A stretch of DNA of 64,000 nt from Akkermansiaceae bacterium (GCA_015062005.1 SUVL01000007.1:28555-92554); one strand, 5' to 3'. Numbered from the stretch's first letter, positions 22,947 to 32,243 are shown. The notes: generated by a model not told the origin, from the letters alone. Numbers and translations: made by a program.

Positions 22947-25856
22947 CTAAGCATCCACGAGCACTTCGCGGGCGCGGGTGGCGCCGGAGGGGGCAGAAAT
23001 CACGCCATTCTCCTCCATCATGTCCATAATCTTGGCGGCGCGGCCGTAGCCGATGCTGAAACGGCGCTGCAAGAGCGAGGTACTGGCTTTGCGTTCTGTC
23101 ACCACGAGCTGCACGCAACGGGTATAGAGCTCAGAATCTTCATCATTCATAGACTTGTTGCCAATGCGGCCGCCGTTGTCGGCATTCGGGGAGCCACCTT
23201 CTGCATTATCCATCTCCGCAGCCACGCCCTGCTCAAACTTCTGCTTGGCATGAGCCGCACAGTGGGCGATAATCTTAGCGATTTCCGCATCGCTCACGAA
23301 GGCGCCCTGCACGCGGGTCATCTTGGTGATACCGCCCGGCGGCAGGAAGAGACTGTCACCCTTGCCCAGCAGGTTTTCAGCACCGGCGGTATCCAGAATG
23401 ATGCGGGAGTCCAGCGGGCTGGCCACGCGGAAGGCAATACGGCTGGGGATGTTGGCCTTGATGGTGCCGGTCACCACATTGGCGCGCGGAGTCTGCGTGG
23501 CGGCCACCAGGTGGATGCCGGCAGCTCGGGCCTTCTGCGTGAGGCGGGCGATGTAGGTTTCCAGGTCTTCCTTCACCACCATCATGAGGTCTGCCAACTC
23601 ATCAATAATGATGACGATATAGGGCAGCTTGAGAGGGATGGGCTCCGGATCATCGAAATCAAACTCATCCTGTTCCTCCTCCTTGGAAAGAGCCACCTCA
23701 TCCTCGGCCTGGCGCTCAATCTCGCTGGCCATGGCCTCAATAGCGGCGAAGTCGATGGGGGCCTCCTCTTCTTCCTCCGGCTCCTCGATGGGGCCATCGT
23801 CCTCGCGGTTATTGAAGTCCTCGAAATTGCGCACACCCACCTGGCTGAACAGGCGGTAGCGGCGTTCCATCTCATTCACCGCCCAGCGCAGGGCACCAAT
23901 GACGCGGCCAGGCTGGGTAACCACCGGGCAGATAAGATGAGGCAGTTTGCGGTAAGGCTGCATTTCCACCACCTTGGGGTCCACCAGGATGAGTTTGAGT
24001 TCCTCCGGGCGGAACTTGTAAAGCATGGAAAGAATCATGCTGTTGATACACACGGATTTACCGGAACCAGTGGTACCGGCCACCAGGGTATGTGGCATGG
24101 CAGCCAGGTCGCCGATGACGGCGTTGCCGTACACATCCTTACCCAGCGCCACCGGGATGCGAAGCTTGGGATTGTTGAAATTCTCAGACTGCAGCAACTC
24201 ACGCAGGTAGACGGGAGATTTCTGGGCGTTCTCCAACTCGATACCCACGGTATTCTTGCCCGGGATGGGCGCCAGGATGTTCACCGACTTGGAGCTGGTG
24301 GCCATCATGATATCCTTATCCAGCGCAGCAATGCGGTTCACGCGCAGGCCGCGCGGCGGGAAGAACTCGTAGCGGGTGATACTGGGGCCTCGCGTAATGT
24401 CTCCGGGCTCGACCGTTATCTTGAAGGTATCCATCGTATCGATGATGCGCTGCTGCATCTCCATCATCTCACGCTGGGCGGCGGCTGTCAGTTCCTGAGA
24501 TACAGGCTCAAACTTGAGCAAGTCGTAGGACGGCAGGGGATAGTCCTCGTACTGCACGCGTGTATCCTTCTTATCAAGCACGGATACCGCTGCCGGTTTA
24601 TTGACCTTGGCCGGAAGCGCTGCGGCGCGGGGGGCGGGCTCAGGCGGCGCCACGGGTGCAGGAGCAGATTTGGGAGCAGGCTCGGGAGCACGCGCTTTCA
24701 CGCGCCGCTCCACCTGCTGCTGCAAACGCGGATTCAGCACACTGCGGCGCGGCTGCTGTGGCTGGGGTGGGGGGGCATCGTCCGCTCCCGGAGCATTGCG
24801 CAGGGCAATTTCCTCCTCCACCGGCGCCATGAGGTCCAGCAGGTTCGAACGATTGCTTGCGGGAGCATACTGGCGGCCGCGGCCAGTGGGCGGGCGCTGG
24901 GTTTCCACCCGCTCCGCCTCGCGGCGGCGGCTCTCCGCCATTTGCTGCTCAAATGGTTGCAGCGGCGGATAGTCCGGTTCTTCGTACGCAGCTTCCACCT
25001 GCCGGCGGGATTCCAGAGCCGAACGTTTGCGAGCGGGAAGCGGTGTCTGCTGCTCTTCGGGGAAGAGATACTGCTCATCCTTACCGGCAGCACGGCGGGC
25101 CTCCACCGCGGCCACCTCTGCATCAGCGGCAGCAGCAGCCCGAGCTGCTGCGAGCTCACGGTCCAGCTGCTCCTGGCGCTCCTGCAGGCGCTGTTCGCGC
25201 TCAGCGCGGCGCTGCTCGCGTTTCGCAATGCGATTATCACGCCAGCGGCGCCAGAGGTCAACCTGGTCATACCAGGCCTCGCGCCAGAACTGAATGAAGG
25301 TGAAGCGAGCAAAATAAATCAATGCCGTGGCATGCAGCAACAGAAAGGCCACCAGCGACCAGCGGGTTCCGATAAGGGGCTCCACAACACAGCAGCCATC
25401 CAGATACCCGAGAAGACCGCCCACGGAATACAGATTATGCGCCCGCTGCCAGCCACTCAGGAACCAAGGCTGCAACGCCAGCAATGCAGACGCAAAAATA
25501 ACCAGACAGAACATGGCCACCAGCTGCAGCACATAGGGGCGGCGCGGCCATATCACCAATCCGGCAGAAAAAATAATCAGCAAGCCGAGAGAATAAAGAG
25601 AAGTTGCCCCCAGAAACCAGTTGCAGAGACCCGCCAGGTATAAGCCCACAAGCCCCAGCCAGTTGGTGCATGGTGCCTCCTCCGCCGCAGTACCACCGGT
25701 GGGGTTCAGGAAATCCCACCCCATTTCTCCGTGATTATAACTCAACAGGCTGGCAGCCAGACACAAAGCCCCCACAATCAAGCTGATACCGACCACGCGC
25801 GTCGGCCATGTCATTTCTTCCCTGGCGGGCATCTGGGGCTCTGTATCGTACTCCAT
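22947..25856 (-). CDS. ftsK: DNA translocase FtsK
   Basis: The 969-residue protein has four N-terminal membrane spans (residues ~20-190), a charged Ala/Glu/Pro-rich linker with a predicted coiled coil (REQRRAEREQRLQERQEQ), the motor with Walker A AGTTGSGKSV and Walker B LILVDPK, an acidic insert (EEPEEEEEAPIDF) and a C-terminal winged-helix gamma domain (ASTSLLQRRFSIGYGRAAKIMDMMEENG) that reads KOPS. It moves chromosome dimers at the septum. Length is within the family range. Its promoter lies 14 nt before the ATG. Confidence 0.95.
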   Translation of the reverse strand: MEYDTEPQMPAREEMTWPTRVVGISLIVGALCLAASLLSYNHGEMGWDFLNPTGGTAAEEAPCTNWLGLVGLYLAGLCNWFLGATSLYSLGLLIIFSAGLVIWPRRPYVLQLVAMFCLVIFASALLALQPWFLSGWQRAHNLYSVGGLLGYLDGCCVVEPLIGTRWSLVAFLLLHATALIYFARFTFIQFWREAWYDQVDLWRRWRDNRIAKREQRRAEREQRLQERQEQLDRELAAARAAAAADAEVAAVEARRAAGKDEQYLFPEEQQTPLPARKRSALESRRQVEAAYEEPDYPPLQPFEQQMAESRRREAERVETQRPPTGRGRQYAPASNRSNLLDLMAPVEEEIALRNAPGADDAPPPQPQQPRRSVLNPRLQQQVERRVKARAPEPAPKSAPAPVAPPEPAPRAAALPAKVNKPAAVSVLDKKDTRVQYEDYPLPSYDLLKFEPVSQELTAAAQREMMEMQQRIIDTMDTFKITVEPGDITRGPSITRYEFFPPRGLRVNRIAALDKDIMMATSSKSVNILAPIPGKNTVGIELENAQKSPVYLRELLQSENFNNPKLRIPVALGKDVYGNAVIGDLAAMPHTLVAGTTGSGKSVCINSMILSMLYKFRPEELKLILVDPKVVEMQPYRKLPHLICPVVTQPGRVIGALRWAVNEMERRYRLFSQVGVRNFEDFNNREDDGPIEEPEEEEEAPIDFAAIEAMASEIERQAEDEVALSKEEEQDEFDFDDPEPIPLKLPYIVIIIDELADLMMVVKEDLETYIARLTQKARAAGIHLVAATQTPRANVVTGTIKANIPSRIAFRVASPLDSRIILDTAGAENLLGKGDSLFLPPGGITKMTRVQGAFVSDAEIAKIIAHCAAHAKQKFEQGVAAEMDNAEGGSPNADNGGRIGNKSMNDEDSELYTRCVQLVVTERKASTSLLQRRFSIGYGRAAKIMDMMEENGVISAPSGATRAREVLVDA

Positions 25857-25870
25857 AGGTAAGCCCCATT

Positions 25871-25899
25871 ATCATACGCGCTCCACCCTGCCCCGGCAA
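25871..25899 (-). promoter_or_regulatory. ftsK promoter
   Basis: TTGCCG (25894-25899), 17 bp, TATGAT (25871-25876), 14 nt to the ATG at 25856. Confidence 0.5.
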
Positions 25900-25972
25900 G
25901 CGAAAAGTGCGTTCTATTCGCAACGAATGCGGCAACCCGCAGACGCAGAGAGAAAGGAGAAAAGGAGCGGGC

Positions 25973-26842
25973 TCAACGCAAGAGCTCATCTACTGTCTGC
26001 AGCGTGGTTGAACCATACCACTTCTGCTCATGGAGTGCCCGGCGAGTCTGAATAAGACGGCTTGTAGCAGCATCCAGCATCTGGATAGCCAGCCGCTCTG
26101 CCGGGGTCAGTTGTTCCGACAATGCAGCAGCGTGATAGCGGGTCTGCTGTGTAGTATCCCAGAGGGGGAGCAGGGATTGCAGGCGGCGCGCAGCGGCATC
26201 CGCCGTGGCAGCATTGTACACCGTGCGCAGAATCTCATCAGCCTGCCGCAAGACGGTGGTCATGAGCTGAATATCCGGCAACACGCGTTCGCGAGGCGGC
26301 AACTGCGTGGACACCATGTCAAACATTCCACCGGCAGGCAACTGCAGCATGAAGAGCATGTGCTGAGGGGCAGGCAGTTGCAATGATTCCGAAATCAGGC
26401 GCATCTGCAAGGTGTCAATGCCATAGACCTCCTGCAGCAAATAGCGCAAGGCCTGGTTCACAGCGTATTGCTGGCGGCGGCTCAGCGTATCACTGCCAAG
26501 CAGCCTGAGATACTCACTGAAAATAGCAGGAGCCGCCAGGCGCTGAGCCATGGCAGCACAAGCCTTGTTATTCTCAGGGGTAATCCGCCCGCGTTCGGCC
26601 CTGGTCAGGCTGGTGCGGTACACCAGCACCAGCTTCATCGCCCTGCGCTCCTGGTCAAAGCGGAATCCCCTGCCCTGCCGGACCTCACTTCCGGCAGGCG
26701 GCAGGGGCAGCCCGCTCTCCAGCACGGTAGCCTGGGGTTCTTCCCCCAGCAAGGCGGCCATTTCATTCTGCGAGGGAGCCTCCCATGCCCCAAGCGGGAG
26801 GCAGGCTGCCACTGCGCACAGAACTGACCGCACCAGACGCAT
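25973..26842 (-). CDS. Exported protein of unknown function, paralogue of the 42.8 kb protein
   Basis: The 289-residue product begins with a signal peptide (MRLVRSVLCAVAACLPLGAWEA) and is then mostly helical. Near its middle it reads VLRQADEILRTVYNAATADAAAR and its end is EQKWYGSTTLQTVDELLR. The protein at 42786-43637 has VLDAIADASAAV and ends EQGYYGSSALREVLERML, with matching length and helical pattern, so the two look like a small lineage-specific family. No known domain was recognised. It starts 4 bp after tyrS ends, so it is probably cotranscribed with tyrS. Confidence 0.65.
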   Translation of the reverse strand: MRLVRSVLCAVAACLPLGAWEAPSQNEMAALLGEEPQATVLESGLPLPPAGSEVRQGRGFRFDQERRAMKLVLVYRTSLTRAERGRITPENNKACAAMAQRLAAPAIFSEYLRLLGSDTLSRRQQYAVNQALRYLLQEVYGIDTLQMRLISESLQLPAPQHMLFMLQLPAGGMFDMVSTQLPPRERVLPDIQLMTTVLRQADEILRTVYNAATADAAARRLQSLLPLWDTTQQTRYHAAALSEQLTPAERLAIQMLDAATSRLIQTRRALHEQKWYGSTTLQTVDELLR

Positions 26843-26845
26843 TGC

Positions 26846-28069
26846 TCACGCAAATTCGCCCATGTAGAACTTCTTCTTACCGCGGCGGATGATAACGATA
26901 CCACCCTCCAGCGCGGCCTCCGGGGTGAGCGGCCAGGTGGCATCCTTCACGATTTCGCCGTTGATGGAAATGGCACCGTTGCCGATGAACTCACGGGCTT
27001 CACGCTTGGAAGTACAGACCTTGGCGGCCACCAGTGCATCAGCCAGAGGACCGGCGGTAAGCGTCACCTGCGGCACATTCTTCATGCCGCTCTTGATATC
27101 GCGTGCAGACAAACTCTTGAAATCGCCAGCGAAAAGCTTTTCACTCACCTCCACCGCGTGCTCGAATTCGGCGGAACCGTGCAGGTCGGTGATGATTTCA
27201 CGAGCCAGGGCTTTCTGGGCAATTCGCAGCTCCGGGTGCTCGTTGTGGCGGGCTTCAATCTCCATGATTTCCTCCGGGGAAAGGAAAGTGAGGCGCTTCA
27301 GGTAGGTGATGACACATGCATCATCGCTATTGAGCAGGAACTGGTACAGCTCGTAGGAGGAAGTCTTCTCCTTGTCCAGCCAGAGGGCGTTACCCTCACT
27401 CTTGCCGAACTTGTTGCCCTGGGCATCCGTGACCAGCGGCATGGTGAGGGCATACACCTCATCGCCAGTGGTCTTGCGGATAAGCTCGATACCGGTGGTG
27501 ATATTGCCCCACTGGTCACTGCCGGCCACCTGCAGGTCCACCCCGCGCGTCTCGTGCAGGTGTTTGAAATCAATAGCCTGGATGAGCATGTAAGAGAACT
27601 CAGCGTAGGAAATGCCGCTTTCCATCTGGCGGCGCACGTGGTCCTTGGTGAGCATGTAGCCCACGTTGATGTACTTGCCGTAATCGCGGAAGAAGTCGAT
27701 GACGTTCATTCCGTTAATCCAATCGTAGTTGTTCACCACCTCAAAGCCGAACACCTTCTCCACCTGAGCACGCAGCGCATCATAGTTGCGGAAGACTTCT
27801 TCCTTCTGCTTCAGTTCGCGCTCCACCGTGCCGCGGGGGTCGCCGATGAGACCGGTAGCCAGGCCCACCAGCAGAATCGGGTGGTGGCCGTGCTCCTTCA
27901 TGCGGCGGGTGATGAGGAAGCTGGAATAGTGGCCCAGGTGCAGGCTGTCGGCAGTCGGGTCGGTGCCGATATAGAAGGTAAGGCCGCCCTTGTTGAGCTT
28001 CTCAATGAGATCCGGGCTGGAAATCTGATTCACCAGCCCGCGCCATTCCAGTTCTTCATAAAAGGTCAT
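26846..28069 (-). CDS. tyrS: Tyrosyl-tRNA synthetase
   Basis: From ATG 28069 the protein has 407 residues: class I motif HLGHY (HIGH), tyrosine-binding YSFM/AEFSYMLIQAIDF region, KFGKS (KMSKS) and a C-terminal S4-like domain (EAREFIGNGAISINGEIV). It charges tRNA-Tyr. The start was placed at MTFYEELEWRGL because a strong promoter covers the longer in-frame upstream stretch. Length fits the bacterial TyrRS family (~400). Confidence 0.95.
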   Translation of the reverse strand: MTFYEELEWRGLVNQISSPDLIEKLNKGGLTFYIGTDPTADSLHLGHYSSFLITRRMKEHGHHPILLVGLATGLIGDPRGTVERELKQKEEVFRNYDALRAQVEKVFGFEVVNNYDWINGMNVIDFFRDYGKYINVGYMLTKDHVRRQMESGISYAEFSYMLIQAIDFKHLHETRGVDLQVAGSDQWGNITTGIELIRKTTGDEVYALTMPLVTDAQGNKFGKSEGNALWLDKEKTSSYELYQFLLNSDDACVITYLKRLTFLSPEEIMEIEARHNEHPELRIAQKALAREIITDLHGSAEFEHAVEVSEKLFAGDFKSLSARDIKSGMKNVPQVTLTAGPLADALVAAKVCTSKREAREFIGNGAISINGEIVKDATWPLTPEAALEGGIVIIRRGKKKFYMGEFA

Positions 28070-28100
28070 ATGCGGATATTGTTGATGCGGTTGAGCCAGC

Positions 28101-28129
28101 ATCATATCACGCCAGCCCCGTGCTGTCAA
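28101..28129 (-). promoter_or_regulatory. tyrS promoter
   Basis: A perfect TTGACA (28124-28129), 17 bp, TATGAT (28101-28106); 31 nt lie between -10 and the ATG at 28069. Confidence 0.68.
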
Positions 28130-28174
28130 TCCGCTGTCAGGTCAGCCCCAGGGCAAACGCAGATTTTTCCGGGC

Positions 28175-28203
28175 TTGACCCAGCCGAAAGCTCAGGGTAT
28201 ACT
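28175..28203 (+). promoter_or_regulatory. manC promoter, leaderless type
   Basis: TTGACC (28175-28180), 17 bp, TATACT (28198-28203), then 7 nt to the ATG at 28211; the +1 position would be the ATG or the base before it. It is divergent from the tyrS promoter. Confidence 0.66.
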
Positions 28204-28210
28204 CTGCGGC

Positions 28211-29272
28211 ATGAGTAATTATGCGCTGATTCTCGCCGGTGGCAGCGGCACGCGTTTCTGGCCGCTTTCCCGCAATGCCAAGCCCAAGCAGCTTCTCGAT
28301 TTATTCGGCAGCGGCACCATGCTGCGCCAGGCCATCGACCGCGTGAAGGGGCTGGTGCCGGCAGAAAACATCTTCATTCTCGCCAACCACCTGCAGGAAG
28401 CCGAGGTGCGCCGCCAGGCCGCCGAGCTGCCCGCAGAGAACATCGTGGCCGAGCCCGCCCGCCGCGACACCGCACCCGCCGTGGCTCTGGGTGTGGGGCT
28501 TATTGCCGCCCGCGACCCGCAGGCCAACATGATCATCATCCCCAGTGATTCGCTCATTCTGGACGACAACGCCTTCCGCTCCCTGGCGGAGGATGCGCTC
28601 GCCCTGGCCGGGCGCGAAGCCGCGCTCATCACCATCGGCATCAAACCCACCTGGGCCTGCCCCAGCTATGGCTACATCGAGCGCGCCGGCAAGCTGGAGG
28701 ATGCCGCTCTCACCCACAATTGCTACAAAGTGGTGCGCTTCCGAGAAAAACCGGATGCCGCCACCGCCGCCGGATACCTGGCCAGCGGCAATTTCTCGTG
28801 GAATGCCGGCATGTTCATCTGGAATGTGGCTCACGTGCGCAGCCAGCTGGCCGCCCACAGCCCGGAGCTTGCCGGATTCATCGACCGCCTGACTGCGGCC
28901 ACTGACTTACCCGCCTTCATCGGCAGCGAGTTCCCGCAGCTCACCCCCATTTCCATTGACTTTGCGCTGCTGGAGAAAGCCGACCGCGTGCTCAATTTCG
29001 AAGCCACCTTCGACTGGGACGACGTGGGCTCCTGGATTTCCGTGGGCAAGTACCTGCCGCAGCATGAGGGCGGCAACGTGAGCAACAGCCCGCTGAGCCA
29101 GGTGCAGGCCGGCAACAATATCGTGTTCACCGATTCCGGCAAACGCGTGGCCCTGGTGGGCGTGGATGACCTCATTGTGGTGGACACCGGCGATGCCCTG
29201 CTCGTGGCCCGCCGCTCCGAGGCCGATAAGATTAAGAACATCGTCTCCGGCCTGCCGGAAAACCTGGTCTGA
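28211..29272 (+). CDS. manC: Mannose-1-phosphate guanylyltransferase
   Basis: The 353-residue protein has the nucleotidyltransferase motif LILAGGSGTRFWPLSR, the substrate-binding FREKPDA and NAGMFIWN blocks, and the DWDDVGSW signature of GDP-mannose pyrophosphorylases. It makes GDP-mannose from mannose-1-phosphate and GTP for glycans or GDP-fucose. It lacks the C-terminal isomerase domain of bifunctional enzymes. A longer frame reaches back to 27158 without a supported start; the promoter fixes 28211. It overlaps ruvX by one base (TGATG). Confidence 0.92.
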   Translation: MSNYALILAGGSGTRFWPLSRNAKPKQLLDLFGSGTMLRQAIDRVKGLVPAENIFILANHLQEAEVRRQAAELPAENIVAEPARRDTAPAVALGVGLIAARDPQANMIIIPSDSLILDDNAFRSLAEDALALAGREAALITIGIKPTWACPSYGYIERAGKLEDAALTHNCYKVVRFREKPDAATAAGYLASGNFSWNAGMFIWNVAHVRSQLAAHSPELAGFIDRLTAATDLPAFIGSEFPQLTPISIDFALLEKADRVLNFEATFDWDDVGSWISVGKYLPQHEGGNVSNSPLSQVQAGNNIVFTDSGKRVALVGVDDLIVVDTGDALLVARRSEADKIKNIVSGLPENLV

Positions 29273-29706
29273 TGCACCCTGCCCTCGGCATTGATTACGG
29301 AGAAGCCCGCATCGGCATTGCCGCCACGGATGCCTGCGGCATTCTCGCGCACCCGGTGGAGAGCATCCACCTGCAACGCACCGAGCCGCTGGAGCGCATC
29401 GCTGCGCTGGTATCCGAGCGCGGCATCCGCACCCTGGTGCTGGGGCTTCCCCTCCGCATGGATGGCACCGAAGGCACCGCCTGCGCCAAGGTGCGCGCCT
29501 TCGGCGACAAACTGCACGCCCGCCTGCCCCGGCTCCCCCTCATCTATGTGGATGAATACCTGACCACCACTGTGGCCCAGGAAAAACTGCACCAGGCCGG
29601 CAAGAAGGCAAAGAATTTCCGACCCATCATCGACCAGGCCGCCGCGGTGGAAATTCTCAACAACTGGCTGGGTTGCACTGCCACTGAGCTACCCTACCCC
29701 GATTGA
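29272..29706 (+). CDS. ruvX: YqgF/RuvX family Holliday-junction resolvase-like nuclease
   Basis: The 144-residue RNase H-fold protein starts MHPALGIDYGEARIGIA, with the catalytic Asp of GIDYG, and shows VLGLPLRMDG, YVDEYLTT and the C-terminal DQAAAVEIL aspartate. Members act in pre-16S rRNA processing and possibly recombination. It is translationally coupled to manC. Confidence 0.9.
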   Translation: MHPALGIDYGEARIGIAATDACGILAHPVESIHLQRTEPLERIAALVSERGIRTLVLGLPLRMDGTEGTACAKVRAFGDKLHARLPRLPLIYVDEYLTTTVAQEKLHQAGKKAKNFRPIIDQAAAVEILNNWLGCTATELPYPD

Positions 29707-29761
29707 TGGGGTAAAATCAGCCCTTTCCACCAAAACTTTGCCATAAAAATGCCAAAGTTGC

Positions 29762-29790
29762 TTGCAAACAGTTGGCCGGAGTGCTACAAT
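29762..29790 (+). promoter_or_regulatory. Promoter of the acetate-CoA ligase gene
   Basis: TTGCAA (29762-29767), 17 bp, TACAAT (29785-29790), giving a ~50-nt leader before the ATG at 29847. Confidence 0.58.
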
Positions 29791-29846
29791 CCGTTGCGGA
29801 GCCGTGTATACCGGTTCTTCAATTTTTCAACCAAATAACAACAACC

Positions 29847-31928
29847 ATGTCACTCGAAACATTCTTCAATCCGAAGAGCATTGCAGTCGTCGGTGTATCC
29901 GCCGACCCCACGAAGCTGGGCGCCGTTGTATTCAACAACATCATCTCCGCTGATTACAAGGGCAAGCTTTACGGCATCAACCCCAAGATGGCCGGTCAGG
30001 AACTCTGCGGCAAGCCCTGCTACGCCAGCGTGGACGCCCTGCCTGAACCCATGGACCTGGTCGTTATCCTCGTTCCCGCCCGTTTCACCGAGGCCGTGAT
30101 TGACGCCTGCATCGTGAACGGCACCAAGAACATTTCCATCATCACCGCCGGTTTCGCCGAAGTGGGTGAGAAGGAGCTCGAGAAGCGCATTGCCCAGAAG
30201 TGCCTGGACAACGGCATCAACCTGCTGGGTCCGAACTGCCTTGGCCACATCTCCACCTTCGACAACGTGAACGCCTCCTTCGCCGATGGTTTCCCCGCAC
30301 GCGGTAACGTGGCTTTCGTTTCCCAGTCCGGTGCCTACTGCTCCGCCATCATGGACTGGGCCGCCGGCAAGGGCATCGGCTTCTCCCACTTCATCTCCAT
30401 CGGTAACAAGGCTGTGATGGGTGAGGACGCCCTGCTCGCCGCCCTGAAGGACGACCCCAACACCAACGCCTTCGTGTTCTACCTGGAATCCCTCAAGAAC
30501 GGTAAGGAATTCCTCAAGGTGATCAAGGAGGTTTCCGACACCAAGCCCTGCGTGATCATGGAGCCCGGCAAGAGCGCCAAGGCCCAGGCCGCTTCCCTTT
30601 CCCACACCGGTTCCCTGGCACCGAACTACCGCGTGCTGGAGATGGCCCTGCAGGGCGCCGGCGCCATCCAGGCCTACAACGACCGCGAGCTCTTCGGCCT
30701 GCTTGAGGTGCTGCAGTACTGCAACCACAACCAGTTCGACGGCCAGGTGGCCGTGCTGACCAACGCCGGTGGCGTGGGCGTGCTCACCTCCGACCTCTGC
30801 GAAGAAGCCGGGCTCGACCTGGCCCGCCCGAGCGAAAAGACCATCGAGGCCCTGCGCGCCGTGCTTACCCCCGAGGCTTCCCTGGGCAACCCCATCGACG
30901 TGGTGGGCGATGCCAAGGCCGACCGCTACGAGGCCGCCCTCAAGGTGCTCTGCGAGAGCGGTGAGTACAAGAACATCCTCGTGCTCCTCACCCCGCAGCG
31001 CGTGACCGATTGCCCCGGCACCGCCGAGGCTGTCATCAAGCTGGCTCCCCAGTACCCGGACGTGAACATCTATTGCTCCTTCGTGGGTGGCGCCCGCGTG
31101 GACGAAGGCCGCGTGCTGCTCGACAAGGCCAAGATTCTTAACTACGAGTACCCGGCCGACATCGTGCGCCTGCTCGGTCTGCTGAAGGCCCAGATGGCTT
31201 TCCGCGGCAAGAAGCTGGCCACCTGCGAGACCGGCGAAGTGCCCGCCGAAATCAAGGCTGCTGTAACCGCCGCCAAGGAAGCCGGTCTGGCCTCCCTGCC
31301 CCAGGACACCGTGAACATGCTCATGGACCACTACGGCATCGATTACCCGAAGTGCGGCAACTTCACCGATAAGGAAGAAGCCCTGGCCTTCTGCAAGACC
31401 ATCTTCCCGAACGCCGTGGTGCTCAAGCTCTCCGCTCCCGATGCTCTGCACAAGACCGAAATGAAGGGTATCTACCTCAACATCAATGACGAGGCTTCCT
31501 TCACCGAGGCCTGGGAAGGCCTGTGGGGCTCCATCACCAAGTTCAACCTGAAGGGCGCTTCCGTGCTCATCCAGGAGATGATTACCAAGGCCACCGAAAC
31601 CATCATCGGTGTGAACAGCGACAAGAACTTCGGCCGCGTCATGGTGTTCGGCACCGGCGGTATCTACACCGAAGTGATGCGCGACACCACCATGCGCATC
31701 CTTCCGGCCGATGACTTCACCGACATGATCAAGGAGACCAAGGTCGGCACCATCCTCAACGGTGTGCGCGGCGAGGCTCCCAAGGCTGTGGGCCCGCTGG
31801 CCGACACCCTGGCCAAGGTGCAGAAGCTCGTGCTCGAGATTCCCGAAATCACCGCTATCGACGGCAACCCGGTGCTCGTCACCGCCGACCGCGCCGTGGT
31901 GGTGGACTTCAAGATGATTCTCAAGTAA
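29847..31928 (+). CDS. Acetate-CoA ligase (ADP-forming), fused alpha-beta
   Basis: The 693-residue protein starts MSLETFFNPKSIAVVGVS (CoA-binding Rossmann domain, to ~130), continues with the succinyl-CoA-ligase-like domain whose SLSHTGSLA carries the phosphorylated histidine, and ends with an ATP-grasp domain (residues ~460-693: VLKLSAPDALHKTEMKGIYL, VLIQEMITKATETIIG). It converts acetyl-CoA, ADP and Pi to acetate and ATP, which fits a fermentative anaerobe. Codon choice is strikingly uniform (nearly all C- or G-ending preferred codons), suggesting very high expression. A strong terminator follows. Confidence 0.93.
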   Translation: MSLETFFNPKSIAVVGVSADPTKLGAVVFNNIISADYKGKLYGINPKMAGQELCGKPCYASVDALPEPMDLVVILVPARFTEAVIDACIVNGTKNISIITAGFAEVGEKELEKRIAQKCLDNGINLLGPNCLGHISTFDNVNASFADGFPARGNVAFVSQSGAYCSAIMDWAAGKGIGFSHFISIGNKAVMGEDALLAALKDDPNTNAFVFYLESLKNGKEFLKVIKEVSDTKPCVIMEPGKSAKAQAASLSHTGSLAPNYRVLEMALQGAGAIQAYNDRELFGLLEVLQYCNHNQFDGQVAVLTNAGGVGVLTSDLCEEAGLDLARPSEKTIEALRAVLTPEASLGNPIDVVGDAKADRYEAALKVLCESGEYKNILVLLTPQRVTDCPGTAEAVIKLAPQYPDVNIYCSFVGGARVDEGRVLLDKAKILNYEYPADIVRLLGLLKAQMAFRGKKLATCETGEVPAEIKAAVTAAKEAGLASLPQDTVNMLMDHYGIDYPKCGNFTDKEEALAFCKTIFPNAVVLKLSAPDALHKTEMKGIYLNINDEASFTEAWEGLWGSITKFNLKGASVLIQEMITKATETIIGVNSDKNFGRVMVFGTGGIYTEVMRDTTMRILPADDFTDMIKETKVGTILNGVRGEAPKAVGPLADTLAKVQKLVLEIPEITAIDGNPVLVTADRAVVVDFKMILK

Positions 31929-31952
31929 TCTTCCCTGAAAATCACATTCAGC

Positions 31953-31988
31953 AACACCCCCTCTTTCTCCGGAAAGCGGGGGTGTTTG
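31953..31988 (+). terminator. Terminator of the acetate-CoA ligase gene
   Basis: AACACCCCC (31953-31961) pairs with GGGGGTGTT (31978-31986), with TCTTTC/GAAAG inside, followed by a short T run. Confidence 0.85.
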
Positions 31989-32007
31989 TATGACGCCTGT
32001 GATAAAA

Positions 32008-32053
32008 TATTGCTCCGACAATTAAAGAATATTGCTTTAACGGAACGACAAAT
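32008..32053. repeat. Dispersed 46-bp repeat, copy 1
   Basis: TATTGCTCCGACAATTAAAG and the following 26 bp match 48310-48355 at 41 of 46 positions. Both copies lie just after the terminator of a plus-strand operon. The flank to 32110 holds TTGACAATTGAC-type short repeats (about 32069-32099). No gene lies in 31929-32301. Confidence 0.75.
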
Positions 32054-32110
32054 GGGAATTTAACAGAATTGACAATTGACGAGTGACTATTGACAATTGA
32101 AGAAGTTCCG

Positions 32111-32204
32111 CGGGCCTCCGGCCCGCCATTTTAAACGGCTGGGGCTTCCGTCTTCGCCCTGCGGTCTACGCCGAGACTAGTTGCCGCAGCCGTTTAAAAT
32201 GGCG
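32111..32204. repeat. Intergenic palindromic element
   Basis: A small hairpin CGGGCC-tcc-GGCCCG (32111-32125) runs into an 18-bp perfect inverted repeat: CGCCATTTTAAACGGCTG (32124-32141) and its complement (32187-32204), separated by 45 bp. It looks like a REP/MITE-type element. No coding frame of note is inside. Confidence 0.7.
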
Positions 32205-32243
32205 AGCTTATAGAGAGCGGAACCTGTTATCATCTTCTTTCAT

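Noticed and set aside
19772..25643. Very long plus-strand open frames opposite TIGR03790, ffh and ftsK
   Set aside because: High GC keeps antisense frames open; the products are His/Gln-rich and cross several secure genes.
27158..28210. In-frame N-terminal extension of manC across tyrS
   Set aside because: It is antisense to tyrS and lacks similarity; the promoter and the LILAGGSGTRFWP motif place the start at 28211.
29700..29760. Possible terminator after ruvX
   Set aside because: TACCCCGATTGATGGGGTA can form a short stem, but the T-run is poor; not listed as a feature.
29850..32021. Minus-strand open frame of 723 codons opposite the acetate-CoA ligase
   Set aside because: It is due to the strong codon bias of the plus-strand gene; the translation is Gly/His/Val-rich without any family resemblance.
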